Source of the DNA: Eubacterium sp.
Lineage (GTDB): Bacteria; Bacillota; Clostridia; Oscillospirales; Acutalibacteraceae
Length of the DNA: 64,000 nt
Assembly (NCBI GenBank): GCA_017886765.1
Contig: JAGHJI010000080.1
Coordinates: 28,579 to 92,578, forward strand
Reading direction: 5' to 3'
Below are positions 40,026 to 48,326 of the stretch, piece by piece (the stretch's first letter is position 1; the number at the start of each line of letters is the position of its first letter). Both the position numbers and the translations under genes were made by a program. The notes beneath the pieces were generated by a model. It ran no database searches and had not been told where the DNA came from. It saw nothing but the letters and a program-made list of their open reading frames with translations.

Positions 40026-41147
40026 ATGATAGAATATGAGGAACTCAAACTCAGGCTCCTTGAGTCTGAAAAAACGGTAAAAAATTTGAAAGAAGCGCTA
40101 GCTATAGATTTGCTTAAGGAGGAAATATCCCAGCTCGAACAGCAAAGCAGCGCCCCCGATTTTTGGGACAATATGGAGGAGAGCCAGAAGATCATGCAGA
40201 AAATAGGCTCCCTCAAATCAAAAGTAACTTCTTATGAAAGCGTAAAAAACGATTTTGACGATGCGTTGGTTATGATAGATCTTGCAAATGAAGAAGAGGA
40301 CGCCCAGCTGCTTGACGACTGTACAAAATCCGTTGAGGATATAGAAAAAAGGCTGGAGGCTTTGACGCTCTCCACCTTGCTCAGCGGTGAGTATGACAAC
40401 AAAAACGCATTGCTTACTTTTCACGCCGGCGCCGGCGGAACGGAAGCCCAGGACTGGGCTGAAATGCTGTTTCGGATGTACAACCGATGGGGTGAAAGAC
40501 ACGGCTACAAGGTATCTACCCTTGACTACCTTGACGGAGACGTTGCCGGTATAAAAAGCGCTACGATCTTAATCGAGGGTGAAAACGCTTACGGCTACCT
40601 TAAGGGTGAAATGGGTATACACCGGCTGGTCAGAGTCTCTCCTTTCGACTCCTCAGGCAGACGCCACACCTCCTTTGCGTCACTGGAAGTCATGCCGGAA
40701 ATTGACGACGATGTAAATGTGGATATACGCGATGAAGATATCAAGATGGATGTTTACAGAGCGTCAGGCGCCGGAGGACAAAAAGTAAACAAAACCTCCT
40801 CCGCAGTCAGATTAACGCATATTCCCACTGGGATCGTGGTTTCCTGCCAGATAGAGCGCAGTCAGCACCAGAATCGTGAAGTGGCAATGAGGATGCTCAA
40901 ATCCAAGCTTGTTGAAATCAAGGAGAGGGAAAACCTTGAAAAAATCGAGGATATTAAGGGCGACCAGAAAGAAATCGCCTGGGGCAGTCAGATACGTTCA
41001 TACGTTTTCATGCCTTATACGATGGTAAAAGATCACCGAACAGGCTATGAAACAGGAAATATAAACGCCGTTATGGACGGCGAAATCGACGGCTTTATAA
41101 ACGCTTATTTAAAAATGAAATCTGTTGAGGGGGCAGAGAATCAGTAA
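40026..41147 (+). CDS. prfB: Peptide chain release factor 2, without programmed frameshift
   Basis: Terminates translation at UGA and UAA. The 373-residue protein has the stop-codon recognition motif SPF (in VRVSPFDSSGRRHTS) and the catalytic GAGGQKVNK loop near residue 248, plus HAGAGGTEAQDW. In many bacteria prfB needs a +1 frameshift at an in-frame UGA near codon 26. Here the frame is continuous through that region (NLKEALAIDLLKEE) and no CTTTGA is present, so autoregulation by frameshifting has been lost. An internal AAGGAGG remains just after that place. The stop overlaps the mgtC start in TAATG. Confidence 0.96.
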   Translation: MIEYEELKLRLLESEKTVKNLKEALAIDLLKEEISQLEQQSSAPDFWDNMEESQKIMQKIGSLKSKVTSYESVKNDFDDALVMIDLANEEEDAQLLDDCTKSVEDIEKRLEALTLSTLLSGEYDNKNALLTFHAGAGGTEAQDWAEMLFRMYNRWGERHGYKVSTLDYLDGDVAGIKSATILIEGENAYGYLKGEMGIHRLVRVSPFDSSGRRHTSFASLEVMPEIDDDVNVDIRDEDIKMDVYRASGAGGQKVNKTSSAVRLTHIPTGIVVSCQIERSQHQNREVAMRMLKSKLVEIKERENLEKIEDIKGDQKEIAWGSQIRSYVFMPYTMVKDHRTGYETGNINAVMDGEIDGFINAYLKMKSVEGAENQ

Positions 41148-41869
41148 TGGCTGAATTTTTGGATATAACAACAACAGGCGGCTTTGCAATAAGACTGCTT
41201 CTCGCTGTTATGCTCGGTTTTTTCGTGGGGCTTGAAAGGCAGTGGACCAAACATCAGGCAGGCATACTTACAAACGTTATTGTGTGCGTTGGCGCATACG
41301 CGTATTCGGCGTTTTCCTATATCGCCGACGACGGCAACGTCGACGTAACGAGAGTGGCTGCGCAGGTCGTCAGCGGCGTAGGCTTTTTAGGCGCCGGTCT
41401 TATTCTGCGTGACGGCATAAATATAAGAGGTCTTTCCACCGCCGCCACGATATGGACCACTGCGGCGATAGGTATTCTGTGCACATTGCCCAACATCCTG
41501 TTTTCCGTAATCGTTGCCTTTGCCATCGTTGTTCTTCACTTAGTGCTGCATCCTATTTCAACAATAATTGATAAAAGAAAAAATTACAAAAAAGAAGGCA
41601 GCAGAATAACGGAATATTTCTATAAAATTTCAATAAAATGCACAGAGGAAAGTGAAACGGATATTCGCTCTCATCTGATAAAAACAATACGCAACAAAGA
41701 AAATGTACTGCTGCATAATCTGGAGAGCGTTTCCACAGACGACGGAAACGTTAAGATAAGGGCTTACATAACAACCAATAAGAAAAATGACGAGGTTGTG
41801 GAAAACCTGCTTATTCATATCGGCAAAGATAACGGTATCATAACGGCAGGATGGAAAATTGACAATTAA
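41147..41869 (+). CDS. MgtC/SapB-family membrane protein
   Basis: A 240-residue protein with the MgtC N-terminal membrane domain: five hydrophobic segments with the family motifs MLGFFVGLERQWTKHQAGI, VVSGVGFLGAGLILRDG and IRGLSTAATIWTTAAIGI. The C-terminal ~85 residues form a soluble domain with ACT-like predicted shape (YFYKISIKCTEESE...KIRAYITTN). In pathogens MgtC modulates ATP synthase and magnesium homeostasis; in commensals the role is unclear. It is translationally coupled to prfB through a one-base overlap. Confidence 0.93.
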   Translation: MAEFLDITTTGGFAIRLLLAVMLGFFVGLERQWTKHQAGILTNVIVCVGAYAYSAFSYIADDGNVDVTRVAAQVVSGVGFLGAGLILRDGINIRGLSTAATIWTTAAIGILCTLPNILFSVIVAFAIVVLHLVLHPISTIIDKRKNYKKEGSRITEYFYKISIKCTEESETDIRSHLIKTIRNKENVLLHNLESVSTDDGNVKIRAYITTNKKNDEVVENLLIHIGKDNGIITAGWKIDN

Positions 41870-41894
41870 TTTTCATCAATTTTTTATGAATAAA

Positions 41895-41933
41895 ATTTCA
41901 AATGAAAATGATCAGGTCGTTTTCATTTGAAAT
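41895..41933 (+). promoter_or_regulatory. 14-bp hairpin between mgtC and pdaA
   Basis: ATTTCAAATGAAAA (41895-41908) pairs perfectly with TTTTCATTTGAAAT (41920-41933) around 11 nt. No T-run follows on the plus strand, so it may be a processing or leader structure rather than a classic terminator. Confidence 0.6.
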
Positions 41934-41957
41934 TAATTACCACAAATATTAAATTCA

Positions 41958-41983
41958 CCCCCTGACAAAAATAAGTTAGGGGG
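41958..41983 (+). promoter_or_regulatory. Hairpin that sequesters the pdaA ribosome site
   Basis: CCCCCTGAC (41958-41966) pairs with GTTAGGGGG (41975-41983). The right arm contains the AGGGGGA ribosome site that lies 6-7 nt before the pdaA ATG, so the folded mRNA would block initiation. Confidence 0.65.
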
Positions 41984-41990
41984 ATTTATT

Positions 41991-42842
41991 ATGAAAAAAT
42001 TTATTTTGTCATTACTATGCGTCGCTGTATTGGCAGGATGCACCGCAAATAATACCGAAGAAATGCAAAGCACTGCCAACAGCACGCAAAGTACGCAAAG
42101 CACGGAAAGCACAACAAACGTGGCGGATACGACTGTTGAAATCACGGGGGTTGATACAAAAAACTACAGCAATGAAAAAATCGTATGGGGACCCGGAAGA
42201 GCAGAAAATCACCAGCGCCCTGCCGATCCAGTATCCCTTCAGGAGCAATACGGCGAGCTGGGCGCCACATTCATTATGAGTGATGAAAAATATATCTGTC
42301 TTACCTTTGACGAGGGTTATGAAAACGGCTATACGCCGGCAATCCTGGACACTCTGAAAGAAAAAAATGTAAAGGCAATCTTTTTCGTGACTTATGATTT
42401 CGCCAAGGACAACACGGACTTGATTGAACGCATGATCGACGAAGGTCACATCATAGGTAACCACACCTACAGGCACTACACAATGGACGAAGTATCCGAA
42501 GAAGAGGCAACCGAGGAAATCGTGTATCTTGACAATTATATGAAAGATACCTTTAAATACAGAATGACGCTCTTCCGCTTTCCTAAAGGCGAGTTCAGCG
42601 AAAAGACGCTGGCGCTGGCTGACGGTCTGGGTTATAAAAGCGTATTCTGGTCCTTTGCGTATGCCGACTGGGATGCACAGAATCCTACTGACAAAGACGA
42701 AGCGTTCAAAACCATTACCGAACACACGCATAACGGCGAAATCATGCTGCTGCACGCCGTAAATCAAACAAATGCGGAAATCCTCGGCGATGTAATAGAC
42801 GAGGTAAGAAATCAGGGGTATGAATTTACGACTGAAATATAA
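41991..42842 (+). CDS. Peptidoglycan-modifying polysaccharide deacetylase, PdaA-like lipoprotein
   Basis: A 283-residue lipoprotein (lipobox LAGC, Cys at 17) with a Ser/Thr/Gln-rich linker (20-45) and a NodB deacetylase domain (~95-280). The domain has the PdaA-type motif 1 LTFDEGYENGYT, metal ligands in IGNHTYRHYTM, RFPKGEFSE (motif 3) and LLHAVNQTNA (motif 5). PdaA proteins deacetylate N-acetylmuramic acid on the way to muramic-delta-lactam in spore cortex, and some are vegetative. Motif 1 reads DEG where most deacetylases have DDG or DNG, a small deviation. A structured leader precedes it. Confidence 0.92.
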   Translation: MKKFILSLLCVAVLAGCTANNTEEMQSTANSTQSTQSTESTTNVADTTVEITGVDTKNYSNEKIVWGPGRAENHQRPADPVSLQEQYGELGATFIMSDEKYICLTFDEGYENGYTPAILDTLKEKNVKAIFFVTYDFAKDNTDLIERMIDEGHIIGNHTYRHYTMDEVSEEEATEEIVYLDNYMKDTFKYRMTLFRFPKGEFSEKTLALADGLGYKSVFWSFAYADWDAQNPTDKDEAFKTITEHTHNGEIMLLHAVNQTNAEILGDVIDEVRNQGYEFTTEI

Positions 42843-42869
42843 AGAATAAGTTATGATTTAGTATATTAA

Positions 42870-43042
42870 ATGCGGGCGATTGATAATCGCCCCTACGATT
42901 AAATGATAACGCACCCTGCGCCGCTGTGCGCATTGTGCGCGCGGCGCATAAACAAAAGGGGTTTCCAAAGGGGAATAAGCCTGCGCCTCCCCTTTGGTCG
43001 TTTTCTCGGTTACCGTCTTTTGCGACTCAAAAGATGGTAACG
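42870..43042. repeat. GC-rich cluster of four hairpins
   Basis: Within 175 bp lie four stem-loops: GGGCGATT/AATCGCCC (42874-42892), TGCGCCGC/GCGGCGCA with an inner stem (42917-42948), CCAAAGGGGA/TCCCCTTTGG (42965-42997) and GTTACCGTCTTTTG/CAAAAGATGGTAAC (43009-43041). The stretch is clearly richer in G and C than its AT-rich flanks. A 74-codon leftward frame across it has no ribosome site and odd composition. It resembles dispersed palindromic repeats, but copy number cannot be tested here. Confidence 0.55.
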
Positions 43043-43150
43043 TCCGCACGTGAGCGCAAAGCGCATTTTTAACATATTTCATATGGTAAATCAGAATTTT
43101 CCATCAAGATAATTCAGATTTTACAATTTTGTAAATTTTCCGATTTGGTA

Positions 43151-43179
43151 TTGTTATAAATAAGTCTCTATTATATAAT
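43151..43179 (+). promoter_or_regulatory. Promoter of the mreBCD-PBP2 operon
   Basis: TTGTTA at 43151-43156 and TATAAT at 43174-43179, 17-bp spacer. Confidence 0.65.
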
Positions 43180-43254
43180 ATACATACTGTTAAATACTAT
43201 AATGGAATTTTATAAAATTTTATGAATTGCCATTTTTGAAAGTGAGAGAAATAT

Positions 43255-44235
43255 ATGTTGTTTTCAAGGGATATCGGCATTGACCTCGGCACGTCAAATA
43301 CGATCATCTGTGACAAAAAAGGCCGTATTATAATCCGTGAGCCAAGCGTTGTTGCCGTTGACGTAAAATCAAAAAGAGTACTTGCAACGGGCGACGAGGC
43401 AAAGGCGATGATAGGCAGGACGCCCGGTTCGATCATAGCCGTACGTCCGCTTCAGGACGGCGTTATTGCGGACTTTGATATGACATCGGATATGCTTAGA
43501 AGCTTTATCTACCGTTCCAGTAAGAGAAGCCTTTTTACCAGAACGAGAGTTGTTGTAAGTATACCCAGCGACGTTACGGAAGTGGAGCGCAGAGCCGTTG
43601 AGGACGCCGTGCGTTCAGCCGGCGCGCAGGATGTGGAACTCATTGAAGAACCTATGGCTGCCGCTCTCGGCGTAGGTCTGCCCGTATATGACGCCACCGG
43701 CTCCATGGTGGTGGATATCGGCGGCGGCACCTGTGACGTAGCTGTTATCAGTCTGGGCGGTATTGCAGCCTGCAAGAGCATTAAGGTAGGCGGAGACGCC
43801 TTTGACGATGCTATTATAAATTATCTTAAAAGGGAGCATGATCTGCTCATAGGCACGAATACAGCGGAGGATATTAAGCTGAAAATCGGATCCGCTTCAC
43901 CGTATGACGGAGAAGGGGCAATGGAAGTACGCGGAAGGAATATTGTAAACGGTCTTCCGAAAAATACGGAAATTACTTCTGAGGAAATCCGTGACGTTTT
44001 GTCGGCACCGATTGCTCAGATCATTTCCGCGATTAAAGAAACGCTTGAAGTCACCCTGCCGGAGCTTTCCGCAGATATAATAGACAAAGGCATTTATCTT
44101 ACCGGCGGCTCCAGCCAGCTCAGAGGACTTTCAGACCTTATTTCCCGTGAAACCAGAATTGACGTACATATTCCCGAAAACCCGATGGACTGTGTTGCGT
44201 TAGGAACATCAATTAAACTCAGAAGGGCAATATAA
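43255..44235 (+). CDS. mreB: Rod-shape-determining actin homologue MreB
   Basis: Forms membrane-bound filaments that steer lateral wall synthesis. The 326-residue protein has the actin phosphate-1 loop IGIDLGTSNT at residue 8, phosphate-2 VVDIGGGTCDVAV near 150, LIEEPMAAALG near 130 and the adenosine motif YLTGGSSQLRGL near 285. The N-terminus MLFSRDIG lacks a long amphipathic helix but keeps hydrophobic residues. GTGAGAG precedes the ATG. It is first in the gene order mreB-mreC-mreD-PBP2, classic for rod cells. Confidence 0.97.
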   Translation: MLFSRDIGIDLGTSNTIICDKKGRIIIREPSVVAVDVKSKRVLATGDEAKAMIGRTPGSIIAVRPLQDGVIADFDMTSDMLRSFIYRSSKRSLFTRTRVVVSIPSDVTEVERRAVEDAVRSAGAQDVELIEEPMAAALGVGLPVYDATGSMVVDIGGGTCDVAVISLGGIAACKSIKVGGDAFDDAIINYLKREHDLLIGTNTAEDIKLKIGSASPYDGEGAMEVRGRNIVNGLPKNTEITSEEIRDVLSAPIAQIISAIKETLEVTLPELSADIIDKGIYLTGGSSQLRGLSDLISRETRIDVHIPENPMDCVALGTSIKLRRAI

Positions 44236-44238
44236 CAG

Positions 44239-45087
44239 ATGAAAAATCTTTTCAGAAGCAGTCGTTTCAAGTTAATAGCAGCTGTTATCGCGCTGCTGCT
44301 TGTGGGCATGTTTTTATGCGCCGCAAACGGTTACGGCGAGACTGCCCAGTCCAGCGTGGTGGGAACCATTTTTGCTCCCGCTCATTGGGTCGCGTCCAAA
44401 CTTTCCGACGGTTTGGACAAGATAGCGGGAACCGCCACGGGCAACGCGCAGTATGAGCAGAAGATCGACGAACTCCAGCAGGAGCTGGGCGATCTGCAGA
44501 ATCAGCTCGCCGATTATAATAACCTGAAAACCCAGAACGAGCTTTACAAAGACGCCCTTGAGCTTAAGGAGGACAACCCGGACTTTACTTATCTTCAGGC
44601 TTCTGTCATCGGACGTGACAGCGCGAACCCGTTTTGTACCTTTACAATCAATAAGGGTACTTTGAATGACGTAAAGGACGGAGACGCCGTGCTTTACGGT
44701 AATTATCTTGTGGGCGTGATAAAAAAGGCATACCCTACATACAGCATTGTCAGCTCCATCATAGATCCGGATTTCGGCGTATCCGCCTATGATATTGACA
44801 CGAAGGAGCTCAGCTATGTTACCGGGGACGCCGAACTGGCACAGGACGGATACTGCAAATTTGAAAATCTGGATTCAACCACAAAAGTGTCCTACGGCTC
44901 CATCATTGCCACTGCCGGCATAAGCTCAACTATGCCCAAAGATATAATAATAGGCACTGTACGTGACATTAATGATGAGGTTACCGATATATCCACATAC
45001 GCGGTAATCGAGCCGGGAACGGATATTGACAAAATAGACGAATGCCTGATACTTACCGGTTTTGAAACTGAAAGTGAGGCAGAATAA
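44239..45087 (+). CDS. mreC: Rod-shape-determining protein MreC
   Basis: A 282-residue scaffold of the elongasome. Short cytoplasmic start, one transmembrane helix (~12-30), a coiled coil (~70-115; QKIDELQQELGDLQNQLADYNN), then the double beta-barrel domain (~120-275) with SVIGRDSANPFCTFTINKG and GYLVGVIK-type motifs (here NYLVGVIKKAYP). It follows mreB by 3 bp and overlaps mreD by one base. It should recruit PBP2. Confidence 0.95.
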   Translation: MKNLFRSSRFKLIAAVIALLLVGMFLCAANGYGETAQSSVVGTIFAPAHWVASKLSDGLDKIAGTATGNAQYEQKIDELQQELGDLQNQLADYNNLKTQNELYKDALELKEDNPDFTYLQASVIGRDSANPFCTFTINKGTLNDVKDGDAVLYGNYLVGVIKKAYPTYSIVSSIIDPDFGVSAYDIDTKELSYVTGDAELAQDGYCKFENLDSTTKVSYGSIIATAGISSTMPKDIIIGTVRDINDEVTDISTYAVIEPGTDIDKIDECLILTGFETESEAE

Positions 45088-45617
45088 TGGAGCTGTCAAA
45101 AAAGCAAAAAACAATGAAATATTTTTGCTATTGTCTGATGATTCTGCTGGCTGACCTGCTTCAGAATACCGGGGGACTGTTTCCTCAAGTCTTCGGCGCG
45201 AGATGCTTTTTGCTTTTACCGCTGGCAATAATACTTTCCATGGGCGAAGATATCATCGCAAGCGCTTTTATGGGGCTTTTCGCAGGACTGCTCTGGGACA
45301 TGTCGGGAGCGGTGCATTTGGGATTCAACTGTATTTTTATTGCGGTAGTCTGCTTCCTGTCATCCGCTCTTGTTACCTATATTGTCCGTGACACATTTAT
45401 TACAAATATGATCTGCGCGGCTTTGGTCATCATATTATACTGCTTTTTGTACTGGCTGTTTTTTATAGTAATAAAAGGAGTTGACGGCGGGGAGACCACC
45501 CTGTTCTCTTTCTACATTCCGTGCGCAATTTATACCCTGATCCTTACGCCTGTTATATGGCTTATCATGAAGCCGGTAAAAGCAAAACTGAATTTTGTAA
45601 AAAGTCAAGAATTTTAA
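45087..45617 (+). CDS. mreD: Rod-shape-determining protein MreD
   Basis: A 176-residue membrane protein with about five hydrophobic segments, including GLFAGLLWDMSGAVHLGFN, the most conserved MreD stretch, near residue 65. It lies between mreC (one-base overlap) and the PBP2 gene (22 bp gap), which confirms the call. Confidence 0.92.
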   Translation: MELSKKQKTMKYFCYCLMILLADLLQNTGGLFPQVFGARCFLLLPLAIILSMGEDIIASAFMGLFAGLLWDMSGAVHLGFNCIFIAVVCFLSSALVTYIVRDTFITNMICAALVIILYCFLYWLFFIVIKGVDGGETTLFSFYIPCAIYTLILTPVIWLIMKPVKAKLNFVKSQEF

Positions 45618-45639
45618 GTGAAAAAAGGAGGTCTGCAAA

Positions 45640-47664
45640 GTGAAAGCACGATATAAAAGCAGCAGAAGCGTAGTTGCCGTTATTCTTATTATTGCGGTTA
45701 TTTTAGGCTTTGCGGTGGACCTCTATATAATACAGATACGTGACAATGCATACTACGCTCAGCAAAATAACACCGTGGACACATATGTTGTCCCCATCGA
45801 AGCTGCCAGGGGTGAAATCGTTGACAGAAACGGCAACTCTCTTGTCACCAACAGGCAGGGTAATTCCATTATCCTAAACGCCGTTTATTTCCCGTCAGCA
45901 GAGGATAACGAACAGAGAAACAGGATTATCTATAACCTTATCCAGCTTTTCGAGTCAAACGGTGAGGAATATGCCCGGAATCTCCCCCTGGAGTTTGACC
46001 GCAGCGGCAATATTCAATTTACCGATGATGAGGACGCCGAACAGGATATTGAAGCCATGAAGAGCGCCGACATGCTGAATCTCCAGCCCTATGCGACGGC
46101 GCAGAACTGCTATGACGCGGTAATGGAAAAATACGGAATAGAGGGCTACGACGCGGAGACGGCCCTGAAAATTGGCAATATAAGATATGAGCTTACCAGA
46201 CTGCTTTTCTCTTATGAAAATCCGGTTACAATCGCTGATGACGTCAGTGATGAAACCGTGGCTAAGATAAAAGAGGACCAGACCACTTATCTCGGAGCGG
46301 ATGTTAAGGTAGTGGCTTACAGGGAATATGTGGATTCCACTGTCGCTCCCCATATTCTCGGAACAGTACGTAAAATCAACGCCGATGAATATGAAGAAAG
46401 AAAGGACGACGGATACGGTATCGACGACCAGATTGGCGAATCCGGCATTGAGCAGGCAATGGAAAGCGAGCTTCGCGGCACACCGGGAGAGCTCACCATT
46501 ACCGTTGACAAGGACGGCAATATCACCGAGGAAGTGACAAAAGAGCCGGTACAGGGCAATACGGTTGTCCTGACCATTGACAGGGATCTGCAGGTCCTTG
46601 CCCAAAATAAGCTGAAGGAGATCTGCGACGAAGTAGACGAATCGTCATCAGCAGGCGCCGTTGTGGTGGAGGACTGTAACAGCGGCGAAATACTTGCCGC
46701 TGCTTCTTACCCCACATTTAATCTGAATGATTATTACGATAAATACGACGAACTCTCATCAAATTCAAGGAATCCGCTGTGGAGCAGATTTGCTCTGGGC
46801 ACATACGCCCCCGGTTCCACCTTTAAACCGGTTACTGCGGTTGCAGCTCTTGAGGCAGGGACAATCACTGCTGACACCACCTATGTCTGCGTAGGTCAGC
46901 AGGTGTTTTACGGTCAGCCGTTCCAGTGCCTTAACGGCAATGCTCACGGCACGGAAAATGTAAGGACTGCGCTTAGGGATTCCTGCAATATGTTCTTCTA
47001 CAACACCGCTTTGGATACAGGTATAACCATAATAGACGAGTACGCGGAAGCTTTCGGTTTAGGCCAGAGTACCGGCATTGAAATTGCGGAAGCAACGGGA
47101 AATATCTCTTCTCCGGAAAACAGAGAAAACGCCGGCGGCGTATGGAGAATCGGTGATACAATGCTTACCGCCATCGGTCAGAGTGATAATTTGTTCACTC
47201 CCCTTCAGCTTTCCAACTACTGCTCAACAATCGCCAACGGCGGAACAAGATATGAGCTTCATCTTGTCAAATCAATCATTGACACCTCCAGCGGCATCGT
47301 AAATGAAAAAAGTATTGTGGAAGCTGAAACACTTGATTTAAGCCAAAATACACTTGACAATGTCCATCAGGGCATGCGAATGGTTGCCACCAGCGGCGGT
47401 CCCGGCTATATCTTTAATAATCTGGACACAGAGGTGGCCTGTAAAACAGGTACTTCCGAGGTCGTTGTGAACGGCGTAAAAAGAAATAACGGTTTTCTTA
47501 TAACTTACGCGCCTTATGACAATCCCGAAATTGCCGTGTCTTCCGTAGTAGAGCTTGCGGGTTCAGGTACGGAAACGGCTGAAATAACCTCCGCAATCAT
47601 TGATTACTGGTATCAGAACAATACGGACGCCAAAACGAATCAGAAGGCAGGCACTCTGCTTTAA
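45640..47664 (+). CDS. Penicillin-binding protein 2 (class B transpeptidase)
   Basis: Cross-links peptidoglycan during cell elongation. The 674-residue protein has a single N-terminal membrane helix (~8-27), a dimerisation domain (~50-320; PIEAARGEIVDRNGN) and a transpeptidase domain with the active-site APGSTFKP near residue 390, DSCNMF (SxN) and CKTGTSE (KTG). The start is GTG at 45640, 8 nt after AAGGAGG. An acidic insert of about 150 residues lies in the dimerisation region. It closes the mre operon, as PBP2/MrdA does in many bacteria. Confidence 0.95.
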   Translation: MKARYKSSRSVVAVILIIAVILGFAVDLYIIQIRDNAYYAQQNNTVDTYVVPIEAARGEIVDRNGNSLVTNRQGNSIILNAVYFPSAEDNEQRNRIIYNLIQLFESNGEEYARNLPLEFDRSGNIQFTDDEDAEQDIEAMKSADMLNLQPYATAQNCYDAVMEKYGIEGYDAETALKIGNIRYELTRLLFSYENPVTIADDVSDETVAKIKEDQTTYLGADVKVVAYREYVDSTVAPHILGTVRKINADEYEERKDDGYGIDDQIGESGIEQAMESELRGTPGELTITVDKDGNITEEVTKEPVQGNTVVLTIDRDLQVLAQNKLKEICDEVDESSSAGAVVVEDCNSGEILAAASYPTFNLNDYYDKYDELSSNSRNPLWSRFALGTYAPGSTFKPVTAVAALEAGTITADTTYVCVGQQVFYGQPFQCLNGNAHGTENVRTALRDSCNMFFYNTALDTGITIIDEYAEAFGLGQSTGIEIAEATGNISSPENRENAGGVWRIGDTMLTAIGQSDNLFTPLQLSNYCSTIANGGTRYELHLVKSIIDTSSGIVNEKSIVEAETLDLSQNTLDNVHQGMRMVATSGGPGYIFNNLDTEVACKTGTSEVVVNGVKRNNGFLITYAPYDNPEIAVSSVVELAGSGTETAEITSAIIDYWYQNNTDAKTNQKAGTLL

Positions 47665-47691
47665 TTACAAAGAATATTTTTAATAATAGTG

Positions 47692-47720
47692 TTGAACACT
47701 TTGAAAAATTGTGATAATAT
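47692..47720 (+). promoter_or_regulatory. Promoter of the methylglyoxal synthase-family gene
   Basis: TTGAAC at 47692-47697 and TAATAT at 47715-47720, 17-bp spacer. Confidence 0.65.
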
Positions 47721-47791
47721 ACTAAATACTGGAGAAAACACACGGAATCATACACTATTATTTGTCTTGACAGAATACTTGGAGGTAATTT

Positions 47792-48208
47792 ATGAATATT
47801 GCTCTTATTGCCCACGATGCAAAGAAAGAACTGCTGGTTCAGTTTTGCATTGCTTACTGCGGCATTATCAGCCGCCATGAAGTCTGCGCGACAGGCACGA
47901 CCGGCAAGCTGGTAGCGGAAGCAACCGGGCTGAATATCAACTGTTTCCTTGCCGGAAGTCAGGGGGGCGGCCAGCAGATAGCCAGCCGCATTGCTTATAA
48001 TGAAATAGATCTTCTGATTTTTTTCCGCGACCCGCTTTCACCTAAGCCCCATGAGCCCAATGACAATGATTTATTAAGGCTCTGTGACGTGCACAATATC
48101 CCCTATGCCACAAATATAGCTACTGCAGAGGCGCTTATCAGAGGGGTTGAACGCGGCGATTTTGAGTGGAGAGAGATCGTGAATCCCAAATACAATCCAT
48201 CAAGATAA
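47792..48208 (+). CDS. Methylglyoxal synthase-family protein lacking the catalytic Asp
   Basis: A 138-residue protein of the MGS-like fold. Expected phosphate- and substrate-binding features are there: [11 protein letters not shown] (His-Asp) at residue 3, [10 protein letters not shown] near 32, [13 protein letters not shown] near 83 and NIATAEALI near 107. But the catalytic-base motif, GGDQQ in characterised methylglyoxal synthases (Asp71 in Escherichia coli), reads GGGQQ here: residue 60 is Gly (codon GGC at 47969-47971). So conversion of dihydroxyacetone phosphate to methylglyoxal is doubtful unless another residue serves. CTTGGAGG precedes the ATG. Annotating it plainly as mgsA would be unsafe. 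Confidence 0.88.
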   Translation: MNIALIAHDAKKELLVQFCIAYCGIISRHEVCATGTTGKLVAEATGLNINCFLAGSQGGGQQIASRIAYNEIDLLIFFRDPLSPKPHEPNDNDLLRLCDVHNIPYATNIATAEALIRGVERGDFEWREIVNPKYNPSR

Positions 48209-48259
48209 CGTAAGCAAGCGAGATGAATTTCAAATCGTCTGAAACCGTTTGCTTCACAT

Positions 48260-48294
48260 TTGGGTGAGCCTCCCGGTAAGCTCACCCAATTTTA
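48260..48294 (+). terminator. Terminator or attenuator before hisS
   Basis: TTGGGTGAGC (48260-48269) pairs with GCTCACCCAA (48280-48289), then TTTTATT. It lies 38 bp before the hisS start; it may end the upstream transcript or act in the hisS leader. No T-box consensus was seen. Confidence 0.75.
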
Positions 48295-48326
48295 TTGAAT
48301 ATATTTTATTTTCGGAGGTGGGTATT

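Larger units (their letters stand above)
42843..43254. other. 412-bp intergenic region before mreB
   Basis: Holds the hairpin cluster at 42870-43042 and, in its right AT-rich part, the mreB promoter at 43151-43179. No supported coding frame. Confidence 0.6.

Noticed and set aside
41958..41983. Classic terminator after mgtC
   Set aside because: The GC stem is followed by the pdaA ribosome site and ATG rather than by a T-run, so a role in translation is the better reading.
42870..43042. CRISPR array
   Set aside because: The stems differ from each other in sequence and there are no regularly spaced direct repeats.
42858..43082. 74-codon leftward frame before mreB
   Set aside because: It runs through the hairpin cluster, lacks a ribosome site and has an odd Arg/Pro-rich composition.
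48209..48326. T-box riboswitch before hisS
   Set aside because: A hairpin is present, but the T-box TGGnACCGCG-type consensus and the long specifier stem are absent in the 118-nt gap.
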